This document shows positions 29,626-39,478 of a DNA stretch of 56,773 nt, piece by piece; position 1 is the stretch's first letter; each line of letters starts with the position of its first letter. The position numbers and the translations under genes were made by a program. The stretch is taken from positions 1-56,773 of the forward strand of contig JAQGNY010000020.1 of assembly GCA_028293825.1 (NCBI GenBank). Reading direction: 5' to 3'. Under the pieces are notes generated by a model, which did not search any database, was not told the origin of the DNA, and worked only from the letters and a program-made list of their open reading frames with translations. This DNA is from Verrucomicrobiaceae bacterium (GTDB lineage: Bacteria; Pseudomonadota; Gammaproteobacteria; Pseudomonadales; CAMLJR01).

Positions 29626-30642
29626 TTAGAAACGCCGCTCGGTGTACCAATTGACATCACGCGCATGCGTATCGACTTGCTCGACCACATCGAGAATCAG
29701 CGCAAACAACGCCATGCGTACCAGAATGCCGTTGTCGGCTTGACGGAAAATGGCGAGGTTCGGATTGTCGTTTAAATCGTTGTCGAGTTCGTTCGCTTCG
29801 GCGCGCGAATCGCGCGGCAGCGGGTGCATGATGACGGTATTCGGCTGGCAATATTGCGTGTACACCGCCTGATTCAAGCGATAGCGGCCGCGATACAGCA
29901 TCGCCTCTTCGGCATTCGCAAAACGCTCGGCCTGAATGCGCGTGGCGTAAGCGATATCGACGTGCGACAGACTCTGCTCCATATTGTCGGACTCGACCAC
30001 GCGATGGCCGGCGCTGCGCAATTGCTCGACAATTTCCGGCGGCATGCGCAACTCATCCGGCGAAATAAGCGTCACAGTGACGTTGTTGAATAGCGTCAGC
30101 AATTTGCACAGTGAGTGCACAGTGCGGCCGTATTTCAGATCGCCGATCATGCCGATGCTGAGACCGTCGATACCTTCGCGGCCCTGGTGCTTCAATTCTT
30201 TTTGAATGGTGTAGAGATCGAGCAGTGCCTGGCTCGGATGCTCGTTCGCGCCGTCGCCGCCGTTGATCACCGGTACACGCGATGCGGCGGCGAATTCCGC
30301 CACCGAACCCGCCTGCGGATGCCGCATCACAATCACATCGCTGTAGCCGGACAACACGCGCGCGGTGTCGTGCAACGATTCGCCCTTGGTCAGCGAAGTC
30401 GCTTCAAAACCGGTGGTCTCGCGCACTTCGCCGCCGAGCAGATTGAACGCGCAGCCGAAACTCACGCGCGTACGCGTCGACGATTCGAAAAACATGCTGC
30501 CGAGAATCGCGCCATCTAACACTTTGGTTATGCGGCGCCGGTGCGCATACGGCTCCATCCGATCGGCGACGGTGAATACCTGCTCGATATCGCGGCGCTC
30601 GAACTGCGCCATGGAGAGAATGTGGCTGCCGGGAAATTTCAC
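29626..30642 (-). CDS. pyrB: aspartate carbamoyltransferase catalytic chain
   Basis: First committed step of pyrimidine synthesis. About 338 residues from a GTG start (VKFPGSHILSM) that has GAGGA 6 bases upstream. The carbamoyl phosphate-binding motif SSTRTRVSF, the catalytic loop segment SLTKGESLHDTARVL, GGDGANEHPSQALLDL and HPLPRDSRAE are all present. No pyrI or dihydroorotase-like pyrC partner is adjacent. It lies upstream of nudF on the same strand with a 18-bp gap, so co-transcription is possible. Confidence 0.94.
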   Translation of the reverse strand: MKFPGSHILSMAQFERRDIEQVFTVADRMEPYAHRRRITKVLDGAILGSMFFESSTRTRVSFGCAFNLLGGEVRETTGFEATSLTKGESLHDTARVLSGYSDVIVMRHPQAGSVAEFAAASRVPVINGGDGANEHPSQALLDLYTIQKELKHQGREGIDGLSIGMIGDLKYGRTVHSLCKLLTLFNNVTVTLISPDELRMPPEIVEQLRSAGHRVVESDNMEQSLSHVDIAYATRIQAERFANAEEAMLYRGRYRLNQAVYTQYCQPNTVIMHPLPRDSRAEANELDNDLNDNPNLAIFRQADNGILVRMALFALILDVVEQVDTHARDVNWYTERRF

Positions 30643-30705
30643 GGTATGTCCTCGCAATCTGTTAGCAAACAAGCGCCCGTCGTTCTTGCGCTTTATGCGG
30701 TACGT

Positions 30706-30841
30706 AAATCCCCCGCTCGCTTCACTCGCCGCCCACTTTCATTAAAGGGGGCTAAAAAGAGCACCGCACTCGAATCATAGGCGGTGCGCCTCAATGGCAC
30801 GAATCCATTCCCCCCTTTAATCAAAGGGTGTTAGGGGGATT
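30706..30841. repeat. paired palindromic repeat, copy B (pyrB-msbA-like)
   Basis: 136 bp. The left arm (30706-30755) is the 50-bp module that opens AAATCCCCCGCTCGCTTCAC and closes TTAAAGGGGGCTAA; the right arm (30808-30841) is the inverted CCCCTTTGATTAAAGGGG-type module. The right end coincides with the first base of the stop codon of the ABC exporter gene. Confidence 0.85.
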
Positions 30842-32634
30842 CACCCCGCCACCAATTCCTGCTCTAGCACCGCATTATTAAACTGCAATTCCGCCCAGCG
30901 CGCGTACAGCGGCGATGCCTTCAACAGCTCTTGATGGCGACCGATGGCGGCGAGCTGGCCGTGGTCGAGCACGGCGATGGTGTCGGCTTTGACGACGGTC
31001 GCCAGCCGGTGCGCAATCACCAGCGTGGTGCGGCCCTGCATCAACCGTTCGAGCGCTTTCTGTACTTGGAATTCGCTTTCGGCATCGAGCGCACTGGTCG
31101 CTTCGTCGAGCAACAACAGAGCCGGATCTTTTAATAGTGCACGCGCAATCGCGATGCGTTGGCGCTGGCCGCCGGATAAACGCACGCCCTGCTCGCCGAC
31201 TTGGCTGTCGTAGCCCTGCGGCAACCGTTCGATAAATTCGCTGGCAAACGCCGCTGCCGCTGCGGCTTTAACTTGTTCGTCGGTGGCGCCGGGGCGGCCG
31301 TAGCGAATGTTGTCGGCGACCGAGCCAGTAAACAGCACCGGTTGCTGCGGCACCAGCGCGATCTGTTCGCGCAATGCGGCGGGGTCGAGTTCGCGCAGAT
31401 CGACGCCGTCGAAGCGAATGGCACCGCTCTGCACATCGTAAAAACGCAGCAGTAAATCGATCAGTGTCGATTTGCCGGCACCGGAGCTGCCGACCAGCGC
31501 GGTGGTTTTACCGGCAGCGATATGCAAACTCAGTTGATTAATGGCGGCGTAATCGGGCCGCGTCGGATAGCTGAAGCTGACCGTTTCGATGTGTACTTCA
31601 CCGCGCACCGGCTGCGCTAACAAACGTGATTGCGCCGGCGCTTTGATCAGCGACGTGGCGGCGAGCAACTCGAGCAGACGTTCGCTGGCGCCGGCGGCGC
31701 GCTGCAGATCGCCGTAAACCTCACTGATTGCGCCGACCGACGACGCCACCATGACCGCATAGAACACGAATGCGGTCAGTTCGCCGGCGGTGATTTGGCC
31801 GGTGTTCACATCGTTGCCGCCGACATAGATCATCACGCCGATCGCACCGAGCACCAGCGTGATCACGAATGTGGTGAGCCACGAGCGCTGCAAAATCCGC
31901 CGCTGCGCGACCTGAAAAGCATCCTCGACGTATTGTCCGAAGCGCATGGTATCGACCGGCTGATGATTAAACGCCTGCACGATTTTCACATTCAGAATCG
32001 CTTCGCCGACATAGCTGCCGACATGGGCCAGACGATCCTGGCTCTGCCGCGACAACGCGCGCACGCGGCGGCCAAAAATCAAAATCGGCGCGACCACCAA
32101 CGGCACGCTGATCAATACCAGCGCGGTCAGCTTGGCATTGGAAATAAACATCCAGATCAAACCGCCGATCAGAATCAGCGCGTTGCGCAGCGCGATCGAA
32201 ATGGACGAGCCGATGACGGTCTGCAGCAGCGTGGTGTCGGTGGTGATCGTGGACTGAATATCGCCGCTGGCGATATTGTCGAAAAATCCCGGATGCAGCT
32301 CTATTACGTGGTCGAACACGGCGCGGCGTAAATCCGCACTGACGCGCTCGCCGATCCAGCTCACCAGGTAAAAGCGAACGAAAGTGCCGGCGGCCAGCAA
32401 CAAAATCAGGCCGCCGAATAATTCCAGCACCTGGTTTAACGCGGCATCGTCGCCATGAAAACCTTCATTCACCAACATGCGCAAACCCTGACCGATCGAC
32501 AGCGTGACGCCGGCGGTCAAGATCAAAGCCAACGAAGCGGCCACCATGCGCCAGCGGTACGGACGCAGAAACGGCGCCATTTTGGTGAGAATACCGAGGC
32601 TAGCCTTCGGTTTTGGTACCGCCGTGTTCAACAT
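30841..32634 (-). CDS. MsbA-like ABC exporter (fused permease-ATPase)
   Basis: Half-transporter of the ABCB/MsbA type, working as an inner-membrane homodimer. About 597 residues: six membrane helices (about 25-320), then an ATPase domain with Walker A GSSGAGKSTLIDLLL, Q-loop, signature LSGGQRQRIAIARAL, Walker B ALLLLDEATSALD and the H-loop VIAHRLATV. It resembles lipid A or lipid-linked exporters, but the substrate cannot be read from sequence and no lpxK or kdsB neighbour is present to support msbA. ATG at 32634 follows a G-rich ribosome site. It has no clear operon partner. Confidence 0.85.
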   Translation of the reverse strand: MLNTAVPKPKASLGILTKMAPFLRPYRWRMVAASLALILTAGVTLSIGQGLRMLVNEGFHGDDAALNQVLELFGGLILLLAAGTFVRFYLVSWIGERVSADLRRAVFDHVIELHPGFFDNIASGDIQSTITTDTTLLQTVIGSSISIALRNALILIGGLIWMFISNAKLTALVLISVPLVVAPILIFGRRVRALSRQSQDRLAHVGSYVGEAILNVKIVQAFNHQPVDTMRFGQYVEDAFQVAQRRILQRSWLTTFVITLVLGAIGVMIYVGGNDVNTGQITAGELTAFVFYAVMVASSVGAISEVYGDLQRAAGASERLLELLAATSLIKAPAQSRLLAQPVRGEVHIETVSFSYPTRPDYAAINQLSLHIAAGKTTALVGSSGAGKSTLIDLLLRFYDVQSGAIRFDGVDLRELDPAALREQIALVPQQPVLFTGSVADNIRYGRPGATDEQVKAAAAAAFASEFIERLPQGYDSQVGEQGVRLSGGQRQRIAIARALLKDPALLLLDEATSALDAESEFQVQKALERLMQGRTTLVIAHRLATVVKADTIAVLDHGQLAAIGRHQELLKASPLYARWAELQFNNAVLEQELVAG

Positions 32635-32859
32635 CAAGACCCCCGTGTTAAGCGGCGCTCATTATCCACGCTCGACCTCTGGCGTGAAAGCGATTGCGCG
32701 CGCCTTTGCCCGCAAAGTTGCTGGACGGCTGCAGTGTGCTATTACTTGCTGACACCCGCCTCACTCTTCACAAAAAAATGGGCACGTATCGGCAGGGCGG
32801 CGGGCGCTATTCGATAAATACCGTGGCATTCCTTCATTAAGCAGTACCGAGGAGCAAGT

Positions 32860-33768
32860 GTGGCGAGCGAAGTACTATCGTCTTTAATCAAATTTTGTCC
32901 TGCCGCAACCGGCGTCAAGATTCTCAGCAGCCAGTCGCTGTGCTGGAGTGCGCCCAATCTGTTCGTCGATCCGTTCGAGCTGCAATACCAATCGCGCCCC
33001 GACACCAGCGCCGCCAGCCTGCTCGATGTGCTGCTGCGCGAAGCGCTGATCATGCTGTTCGGCCCCAACGTGCCGACCGGCCGCCACAATCGGCTGGTCA
33101 ACATCATGGCGCGCTGGCGCGAGCAACAGCGCTTCTGCGATGAAGAGGAGGCCAAGATGGTGCTGACCGACCTGCTCGGTCAGATCGCCGAACTGCGTGA
33201 AAAACAAGTCGAGGAATACCTCGATGAGTGGCGCAAATTTGCGCGCAATACGCGCGTCGCCTGCTTTTCCGACAAGCCCGGCAACATCGCCTGCTGGCAG
33301 CGCTATGCCGATCGCCATCACGGTATCGCGCTGCGTTTCGAATGCGGCGAAGACACCGGCTTGCCGAATCCGCAGCACGTGCAATATCAAGCGTACGCGC
33401 CGGTCATCACCAGCCAGCAGGAGCAGCTCGAAATTATTTACGGCCGCCGTAGCGCGCCGACGGCGGAATCGTTTCCGGAAAAATTACTGATCAAGGGCCG
33501 CCACGATCATCTCGAAAGCGAATGGCGTTGTTTCGAAACATCGCGCCAGGCGACTGTCGACGACGAATCGCTGTGGTACGATTTGCGGCCGTTTCCGGCG
33601 CACGAATTGCGCGCCGTTTATTTCGGCACGCACACCACACAACAAGACAAAGAATTAATTTATAAATTAATGCGCGCGAATTATCCGACCGCGAAAATTT
33701 ATCAGGGCGCGGTGCCACAAGGGCGCTACGAAATTGAGTTCAGCGTCTGGAACAACGCGAAGCCCTAA
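32860..33768 (+). CDS. DUF2971-family protein
   Basis: 302 residues, soluble, no signal peptide or membrane helix. The DUF2971 pattern is present: VACFSDKPGNIACWQRYADR then HHGIALRFECG (residues about 132-165), and a later HDHLESEWRC segment. The family is widespread, sporadic and of unknown function; its members are often found in accessory and defence-like contexts. GTG start with GGAG 5 bases upstream. It stands alone, divergent from the ABC exporter and convergent with sbcB. Confidence 0.7.
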   Translation: MASEVLSSLIKFCPAATGVKILSSQSLCWSAPNLFVDPFELQYQSRPDTSAASLLDVLLREALIMLFGPNVPTGRHNRLVNIMARWREQQRFCDEEEAKMVLTDLLGQIAELREKQVEEYLDEWRKFARNTRVACFSDKPGNIACWQRYADRHHGIALRFECGEDTGLPNPQHVQYQAYAPVITSQQEQLEIIYGRRSAPTAESFPEKLLIKGRHDHLESEWRCFETSRQATVDDESLWYDLRPFPAHELRAVYFGTHTTQQDKELIYKLMRANYPTAKIYQGAVPQGRYEIEFSVWNNAKP

Positions 33769-33775
33769 TATCGAA

Positions 33776-35212
33776 TCAAGCAGTAGCACTCGCGATTGCG
33801 GTATCGGCGTAAGCGGCGAGATTTTGCAAAATAATTGTGCGGCGCGTGTCGTCCGGCGCCGCTGCCGACAATGCCGCAATTTGCGCACGGAAATTATCGA
33901 GCACAACACTCGCGCCCGCGCTTGCATCGGTCAACCGCGACAAACAAAACTCCTGCCACTGCGCGCGTTCGTCCTCATTCAATGTCGCCGGAAAATTGCG
34001 CGCGCGATAGCGAAATAAAATTTCCGGCAGACGTTTATCTTCGAATACGAAATTTTGCGTAGCCAATTGTTTGCCGCTGGCCTTGCGCACCTGCGTCATA
34101 GTGGCGCGATCCGCATTACTGAAAAAGCCGCCGCTATAAAGCATCTGCTCGGGATCAGTGAGTGCGATGCGTTCCGGCGCGACAAACACATCGCGCAATT
34201 TTGCGGACAGCGTCGTGTTGCTTAACAAACGCTGCATATTGCGTTCGCATACGGAGCGATCGATTAATAAACGCTGCGCGATTTTTTCATCGAGCAATTT
34301 ATCGGTCGCTACCACCGGGCAGCGATTTAACCGAATCGTTTTCAACGGAATGCGCTCACCAATTAATTCAGCGCTCGATGTAAATACGCGCAATCGAATT
34401 TCTTCCGCGCTAAGTTCAAGCAACGGCGCTGGATCGACGCTCAGGTCGTAACAAATAATTTCGTTGTTATTGCCGGGATGTTGCGCGAGCGGCAATACCA
34501 ATGCTGCGCAGCCGCGCTCGGTCGGAAACATGCCGGAAATATGCAGCACCGGTTTCTTCTGCGCGAGATTTAACAGCGCGGCGACTTCGCGTTTATTGCG
34601 CAACTTAAATAAATAATCGAATAACTTCGGCTGGCGCTGTTTGATTAATTTCGCCACCGCAATCGTCGCGTACACATCCGACAATGCATCGTGCGCGGCC
34701 TCGTGTTTTAAATTATTCGCCGCGGTTAAATGTTCGAGCTTGAACGAGGGCTTGCCGTCGTCATGATTCGGCCACTCGATACCGTCGGGACGCAACGCGC
34801 GGCACGCGCGCACCATATCGATAATGTCCCAGCGCGAATTGCCGTTTTTCCATTCGCGCTCGTACGCGTCGTAAAAATTTCGGTATAACGCGAAGCGTGT
34901 AACTTCATCGTCGAAGCGAATGCTGTTGTAACCCACGCCGCAGGTATCCGGCGCGGCTAATTCGCGATGAATGCTGGCGATAAATTGATGTTCAGGAATA
35001 CCTTTTTCTTGCGCGAGCTGTGGCGTGATGCCGGTGATTAAACACGCTTCGGGTTGCGGCAATAAATCTTGTGGAGGTTGGCAATACTGCACGAGCGGCT
35101 CACCGATAATATTGAAATCGAGATCGGTGCGGATGCCGGCGAATTGCGAGGGACGGTCTTGCGCGGGATTGGTGCCCCAGGTTTCGTAGTCGTGCCAGTA
35201 AAATGTTTGCAC
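33776..35212 (-). CDS. sbcB: exodeoxyribonuclease I
   Basis: 3'-5' single-strand DNA exonuclease of recombination and mismatch repair. 478 residues. DEDDh exonuclease domain: catalytic Asp8/Glu10 in FYWHDYETWG, GYNSIRFDDEVTRF, and HDALSDVYATIAVAKL. This is followed by the SH3-like and helical ExoI C-terminal domains. The start is GTG with AAAGGA 8 bases upstream. The stop codon is 8 bp from that of the convergent DUF2971 gene, with no obvious terminator. Confidence 0.94.
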   Translation of the reverse strand: MQTFYWHDYETWGTNPAQDRPSQFAGIRTDLDFNIIGEPLVQYCQPPQDLLPQPEACLITGITPQLAQEKGIPEHQFIASIHRELAAPDTCGVGYNSIRFDDEVTRFALYRNFYDAYEREWKNGNSRWDIIDMVRACRALRPDGIEWPNHDDGKPSFKLEHLTAANNLKHEAAHDALSDVYATIAVAKLIKQRQPKLFDYLFKLRNKREVAALLNLAQKKPVLHISGMFPTERGCAALVLPLAQHPGNNNEIICYDLSVDPAPLLELSAEEIRLRVFTSSAELIGERIPLKTIRLNRCPVVATDKLLDEKIAQRLLIDRSVCERNMQRLLSNTTLSAKLRDVFVAPERIALTDPEQMLYSGGFFSNADRATMTQVRKASGKQLATQNFVFEDKRLPEILFRYRARNFPATLNEDERAQWQEFCLSRLTDASAGASVVLDNFRAQIAALSAAAPDDTRRTIILQNLAAYADTAIASATA

Positions 35213-35566
35213 TGGGTGCGTCCTTTGTTTACGGAATAATTTTATTTAATGAATTAAGCGTAATTGAAATCGATTTCGCCGATGGCGAGTTTCTTTTCTT
35301 TGCTTGCCCAAAGAAAAGAAACCAAAAGAAAGGGCGTTTTCCGATTCCGCAGGTCGCTGCGCGACTACCCTCCTTCTCGCAAAAATTTTTCCGGTCGGTC
35401 TGACGCGACATCCTGTCGCGGCAGACCTAATTTGGCCATCCCTGGCCAAGTTACCGAATAAATTATTGCTTCAGTCGGCTGCTACGACGGAAAAGTAAAA
35501 CAACGCGGCGTAATTTAACTAAGTGTCTCTGCCGATCTCCGGCCAAGGAGATTCCTTGCTCCGGCC
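35213..35566. repeat. intergenic repeat-like block with three hairpins
   Basis: No gene. The block contains a perfect 12-bp stem (TTCTTTTCTTTG-CTTGCC-CAAAGAAAAGAA, 35291-35320), a GCGACA-TCC-TGTCGC stem (about 35407-35421) and a TTGGCCA-TCCC-TGGCCAA stem (about 35432-35449). The AAGAAAAGAAACCAAAAGAAAGGGC text resembles a non-coding repeat I have seen between genes in other proteobacteria. Open frames through it are Lys/Arg-rich and not credible proteins. Confidence 0.6.
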
Positions 35567-35728
35567 AAATCCCCCGCTCGTTTCACTCGCCGCCCCCTTT
35601 TGTTAAAGGGGGCTAACTGCACTGCACTGCACTGCACTGCACTTCACTTCACTTCGAAAATTTTCGGCACAACTCGAATTGCACAAACCATTTCCCCCTT
35701 TAATCAAAGGGGGGTTAGGGGGGATTTA
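35567..35728. repeat. paired palindromic repeat, copy C (sbcB-fumarase)
   Basis: 162 bp. Left arm 35567-35616 (AAATCCCCCGCTCGTTTCAC ... GTTAAAGGGGGCTAA) and right inverted arm 35692-35728. The right end contains the TAA stop of the fumarase gene. The interior holds a pentamer array. Confidence 0.87.
35616..35655. repeat. pentanucleotide tandem array inside repeat C
   Basis: Five copies of ACTGC followed by three of ACTTC, 40 bp with no interruption. This is a simple-sequence array that could vary in length by slippage. Confidence 0.9.
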
Positions 35729-37264
35729 TATCAACTCTAAATGCTGCTCTTCGATTTTTGCTTTCCAGATTTGCGGGCCGGTTTTGTGGACGGATTCGCC
35801 GCGATAATCGACCGCCACTGTTACTGGCATATCTTTCACGTCGAATTCGTAAATCGCTTCCATTCCGAGTTCCGGAAACGCGACGACTTTCGCCGATTTG
35901 ATCGCCTGCGCAACCAGATACGCGGCGCCGCCAACGGCCATTAAATAAACCGACTCGAATTCTTTGATCGCGTCGATGGCGATCTGGCCGCGTTCGGATT
36001 TGCCGATCATGCCGAGCAGGCCGGTTTCTTTCAGCACGGTACGAGTGAATTTATCCATGCGTGTCGCTGTAGTCGGACCGGCTGGGCCGACAACTTCGTC
36101 GCGTACCGGATCGACTGGGCCGACGTAATAAATAAAGCGGCCTTTCAAATCGACCGGCAGTTTTTCGCCGGCGGCGAGCATGTCGGTGATTTTCTTGTGC
36201 GCAGCATCGCGGCCGGTCAGCATTTTGCCGGATAACAATACGGTCTCGCCCGTTTTCCAGTTTTTGATATCTTCCGACGTCACCGTGTCCAGATCGACAC
36301 GGCGCACGCTGTCGCCGACCTCCCAAGTGATATCCGGCCAGTCGTTGAGATCGGGCGCTTCGAGATGCGCAGGGCCGGAGCCGTCGAGTACGAAATGCGT
36401 GTGACGTGTGGCCGCGCAGTTTGGAATCACCGCCACCGGTTTGTTCGCCGCGTGCGTCGGATAGTCTTTGATTTTCACATCGAGCACGGTAGTTAACCCG
36501 CCGAGACCTTGAGCGCCGACGCCAAGCTTGTTGATCTTGTCCATCAGCTCGATGCGCAGTTCTTCCGACCGATTGCTGGCACCGCGCGCGCGCAGCTCCT
36601 GAATATCGATCGGGTCGAGCAATGCTTCTTTCGCCAGCAACATGGCTTTCTCGGCGGTGCCGCCGATGCCGATGCCGAGCATGCCCGGCGGACACCAGCC
36701 AGCGCCCATTTGCGGAATCACGCTGAGCACCCAATCGACGACGGAGTCGCTTGGATTTAGCATCGCGAATTTCGATTTGGCTTCGGAGCCGCCGCCTTTC
36801 GCCGCGACGTGCACGTCGACGGTATTACCGGGAACGAGTTCGTAGTGAATGATCGCCGGCGTGTTGTCTTTAGTGTTCTTACGCGCGCCGTCCGGGTCGG
36901 CCAGAATCGATGCGCGCAGCACGTTTTCCGGCAGCGCGTAGGCACGGCGCACGCCTTCGTTGACCATGTCGCTGACGCCCATGGTCGCGCCATCGCTCTC
37001 GCCTGGCCCTGCCCACCGCACATCCATACCGACTTTCAAAAACACGGTGACGATGCCGGTGTCCTGACAGATCGGGCGGTGGCCCATCGCGCACATACGC
37101 GAGTTGATCAGGATTTGGGCGATGGCGTCTTTCGCGGCCTTGTTCTGCTCATGCTCGTAGGCGTGATGCATGGCCTGAATGAAATCGACGGGGTGGTAAT
37201 AGGAGATGTATTGCAGCGCGTCGGCGACGCTCTGAATCAGATCGTCCTGGCGAATAACGGTCAT
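35726..37264 (-). CDS. fumA: class I fumarate hydratase
   Basis: [4Fe-4S]-dependent fumarase of the TCA cycle, converting fumarate and malate. About 512 residues from the ATG at 37264 (MTVIRQDDLIQ), which has GAGGAG upstream; a longer in-frame reading adds an unlikely hydrophobic leader. N-terminal domain with the cluster Cys in RPICQDTGIVTVF and the GCPPGMLGIGIGG-like segment (WCPPGMLGIGIGG); C-terminal swivelling domain with YYVGPVDP and GPAGPTTATRMD. Whether it corresponds to FumA or FumB of E. coli is not decidable. Confidence 0.93.
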   Translation of the reverse strand: MTVIRQDDLIQSVADALQYISYYHPVDFIQAMHHAYEHEQNKAAKDAIAQILINSRMCAMGHRPICQDTGIVTVFLKVGMDVRWAGPGESDGATMGVSDMVNEGVRRAYALPENVLRASILADPDGARKNTKDNTPAIIHYELVPGNTVDVHVAAKGGGSEAKSKFAMLNPSDSVVDWVLSVIPQMGAGWCPPGMLGIGIGGTAEKAMLLAKEALLDPIDIQELRARGASNRSEELRIELMDKINKLGVGAQGLGGLTTVLDVKIKDYPTHAANKPVAVIPNCAATRHTHFVLDGSGPAHLEAPDLNDWPDITWEVGDSVRRVDLDTVTSEDIKNWKTGETVLLSGKMLTGRDAAHKKITDMLAAGEKLPVDLKGRFIYYVGPVDPVRDEVVGPAGPTTATRMDKFTRTVLKETGLLGMIGKSERGQIAIDAIKEFESVYLMAVGGAAYLVAQAIKSAKVVAFPELGMEAIYEFDVKDMPVTVAVDYRGESVHKTGPQIWKAKIEEQHLELI

Positions 37265-37395
37265 GGGAAAACTCCTCAACAGCGGCCGGGGAAAGAAGAG
37301 ACAGCGGTAAAGCCAATTAAAAAGTAGGGCGATTTTACACCAGCGCGCGATATCCGTGAGCAAACGCGACGCGCGCGGCGGTTAATTAATAGACG

Positions 37396-37749
37396 TTAAA
37401 TCGAAAACGACGCGCCGCAGCCGCAGGTGGTGGACGCATTGGGATTATTGATGACAAAGCGCGAGCCTTCCAATCCTTCCTGATAATCGACTTCAGAGCC
37501 GGCCAGATATTGATAGCTGAGCGGGTCGACCAGCGCGGTAACGCCGTCTTTTTCGACGCGAGTGTCGTCTTCCGCCGCTTCATCTTCAAAGCTGAAACCG
37601 TACTGAAAGCCCGAGCAGCCGCCGCCGGTGACGTAGACGCGCAGCTTCAGCGCGGCGTTGTCTTCTTCCTCGACCAAGCTTTTCACCTTGGCGACCGCGC
37701 GGTCGGTGAGCTGCAAAACCTGGGGGATATATTCGGTGACGACGGACAT
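37396..37749 (-). CDS. erpA: iron-sulfur cluster insertion protein ErpA
   Basis: A-type Fe-S carrier that delivers clusters to apoproteins such as IspG and respiratory enzymes. 117 residues from MSVVTEYIP. The three conserved cluster cysteines are present: [11 protein letters not shown] and the C-terminal TTCGCGASF. An in-frame start 30 bp upstream is less likely. In Pseudomonas erpA also lies near argC and hemJ. It lies upstream of the fumarase gene on the same strand, separated by 131 bp. Confidence 0.93.
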   Translation of the reverse strand: MSVVTEYIPQVLQLTDRAVAKVKSLVEEEDNAALKLRVYVTGGGCSGFQYGFSFEDEAAEDDTRVEKDGVTALVDPLSYQYLAGSEVDYQEGLEGSRFVINNPNASTTCGCGASFSI

Positions 37750-37851
37750 GGCGACCTCTAAAACAATATGACGACTCAAGCGAGCCGCGAAAACTACCGC
37801 ATCGAAGAACGACGCGGCTATTTAGAACAGATGGAGACTATAGCGCTCAAC

Positions 37852-38889
37852 TCAAGGCAGCAGCGCAACAATATCCAAACCGGCCTTCTCCGGCAGGCCG
37901 AACATGATGTTCATGCACTGCACCGCTTGGCCGGATGCGCCCTTGACCAGATTGTCGATCACCGCAAGCACGACCACGGTGTTGCGCCCTTGCGGCCGAT
38001 GCAGCGCCAAACGGCACACGTTCGAGCCCTTCACACTGCGCGTTTGCGGATGGCTGCCGAGCGGCAACACATCGACGAACGGCTCGTTCGCGTAGCGCTC
38101 TTCGTATGCGGCCTGAATAGTTTCGAGCGACACGTCGGCAGTCAGTTCCGCGTACAGCGTCGAGTGAATACCGCGCACGATGGGGATCAAATGCGGCACG
38201 AAAGTAAGATTAACTGTCTCGCGGGCGATATCGTTCAAACCCTGCTCAATCTCTGGTAGATGGCGATGCCCGGCCACACCGTAAGCTTTGAAGCTGTCGT
38301 TGACCTCGGCGAACAGGTTGTCGATTTTCGCCTGGCGACCGGCGCCGCTGACGCCTGAGGCCGAGTTGGCGATCAGGCGGCTGCGATCGACCCAGTTGTT
38401 TTCCAGCAGCGGCAGAAAACCGAGCTGCACGGAAGTCGGATAACAGCCAGGGGCGGCGAGCAGTTGCGCATCGCGAATACGCTCGCGGTTGAATTCGGGC
38501 AGACCGTAAACCGCCTGTTTGAGCAGACCGGGCGCGGTGTGCGGTTCGCCGTACCAGCGCGACCACAGCTCCGCATCGCGAATCCGAAAATCCGCCGATA
38601 AATCGATGATACGCACGCCGCGCTTAATCAAGTCGGGCACGGTCTGCATCGCGACATTGTGCGGTGTGGCGAAGAACACCACGTCGCAGTCGGCGAGCTG
38701 ATCGTGATCGGGCACGGTAAAGCGCAGGTCGACGTGACCGCGCAGGTTCGGATACAGATCGGCCACGGCCAACCCCGCTTCGGAGCGCGAGGTGATTGCG
38801 ACCAATTGCACCTGCGGGTGCTTGGAGAGAATCCGCAATAATTCGACGCCGGTGTAACCGGTGCCGCCGACGATGCCTACCTTGATCAC
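37852..38889 (-). CDS. argC: N-acetyl-gamma-glutamyl-phosphate reductase
   Basis: Third step of arginine synthesis: NADPH-dependent reduction of N-acetylglutamyl phosphate. 345 residues. NADP-binding [17 protein letters not shown] at residues 5-21, the catalytic Cys in [13 protein letters not shown], and His in [12 protein letters not shown]. It starts at GTG with GAGG 9 bases upstream. It stands alone, with the repeat-rich intergenic region upstream. Confidence 0.95.
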   Translation of the reverse strand: MIKVGIVGGTGYTGVELLRILSKHPQVQLVAITSRSEAGLAVADLYPNLRGHVDLRFTVPDHDQLADCDVVFFATPHNVAMQTVPDLIKRGVRIIDLSADFRIRDAELWSRWYGEPHTAPGLLKQAVYGLPEFNRERIRDAQLLAAPGCYPTSVQLGFLPLLENNWVDRSRLIANSASGVSGAGRQAKIDNLFAEVNDSFKAYGVAGHRHLPEIEQGLNDIARETVNLTFVPHLIPIVRGIHSTLYAELTADVSLETIQAAYEERYANEPFVDVLPLGSHPQTRSVKGSNVCRLALHRPQGRNTVVVLAVIDNLVKGASGQAVQCMNIMFGLPEKAGLDIVALLP

Positions 38890-39478
38890 AGCGTTCTACC
38901 TCTTCATTAAACCGTTGCCCCGAAATGATAGTGGGGCTGGGTGGCGAATGATAAAACATCTTGTGTGACTAAATGGCGTTGTTCGCGATGTCTTGGGTAA
39001 CGAAATTGGGGCGACTGTGCCAACGGCGGGGTACCCGGCATTGTTTTTCGGGGATGGCGCGTATTAATTGATAACCGCGCGCGCTTCATCGGGGGGTTGC
39101 AGCTCTCGGTTTACCCTGCCAGCCAACAGAGTCGATAAACGCCCTCTTCGATCCCCGAAAAATAACACCAGTCACCCCACCGCGACCTCCGTGCCATTCG
39201 AGAAAACATCAGTTTGCGCGAGGTTTCCGCGATGCTCGCGGCGGTTTGGCGGGTGTTATTTTTTGGGACCGGATAGGGCGCGGCTTGGCACTGCCGCTCG
39301 CTCCGATTAAAGGCGATGCGCAATGCGGCTCCGATGACGGCTGCACTCCAGCCGCCAATGCACAGCGTCCTCCCGGAAAAATAATGCCGGTCACGCCACA
39401 GCTGATACGAACCCAAACAATCTTAGCAATGGCACCCATTCCAACTTCGTAGTAAAAAGTCGCCTGCCTTTTCGATGG
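38890..39478. repeat. argC-hemJ intergenic region with four alternating repeat units
   Basis: There is no credible gene in 589 bp. A unit of about 30 bp, consensus TCCCNGAAAAATAACNCC, then a GTCAC/CCAC-type tail, occurs four times in alternating orientation: minus at 39024-39054, plus at 39152-39185, minus at 39236-39270 and plus at 39371-39400. This is the layout of a BIME-like cluster of REP elements. Frames running through it give low-complexity, frame-shifted versions of the same repeat. Confidence 0.75.

Noticed and set aside
31630-32331. 233-codon open frame antisense to the ABC exporter
   Set aside because: His/Asp/Gln-rich composition typical of an antisense frame; the exporter on the other strand has all ATPase motifs.
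35229-35498. Several 60-67-codon Lys/Arg-rich frames downstream of sbcB
   Set aside because: They run through the structured repeat block on both strands at once, with no ribosome site; repeat artefacts.
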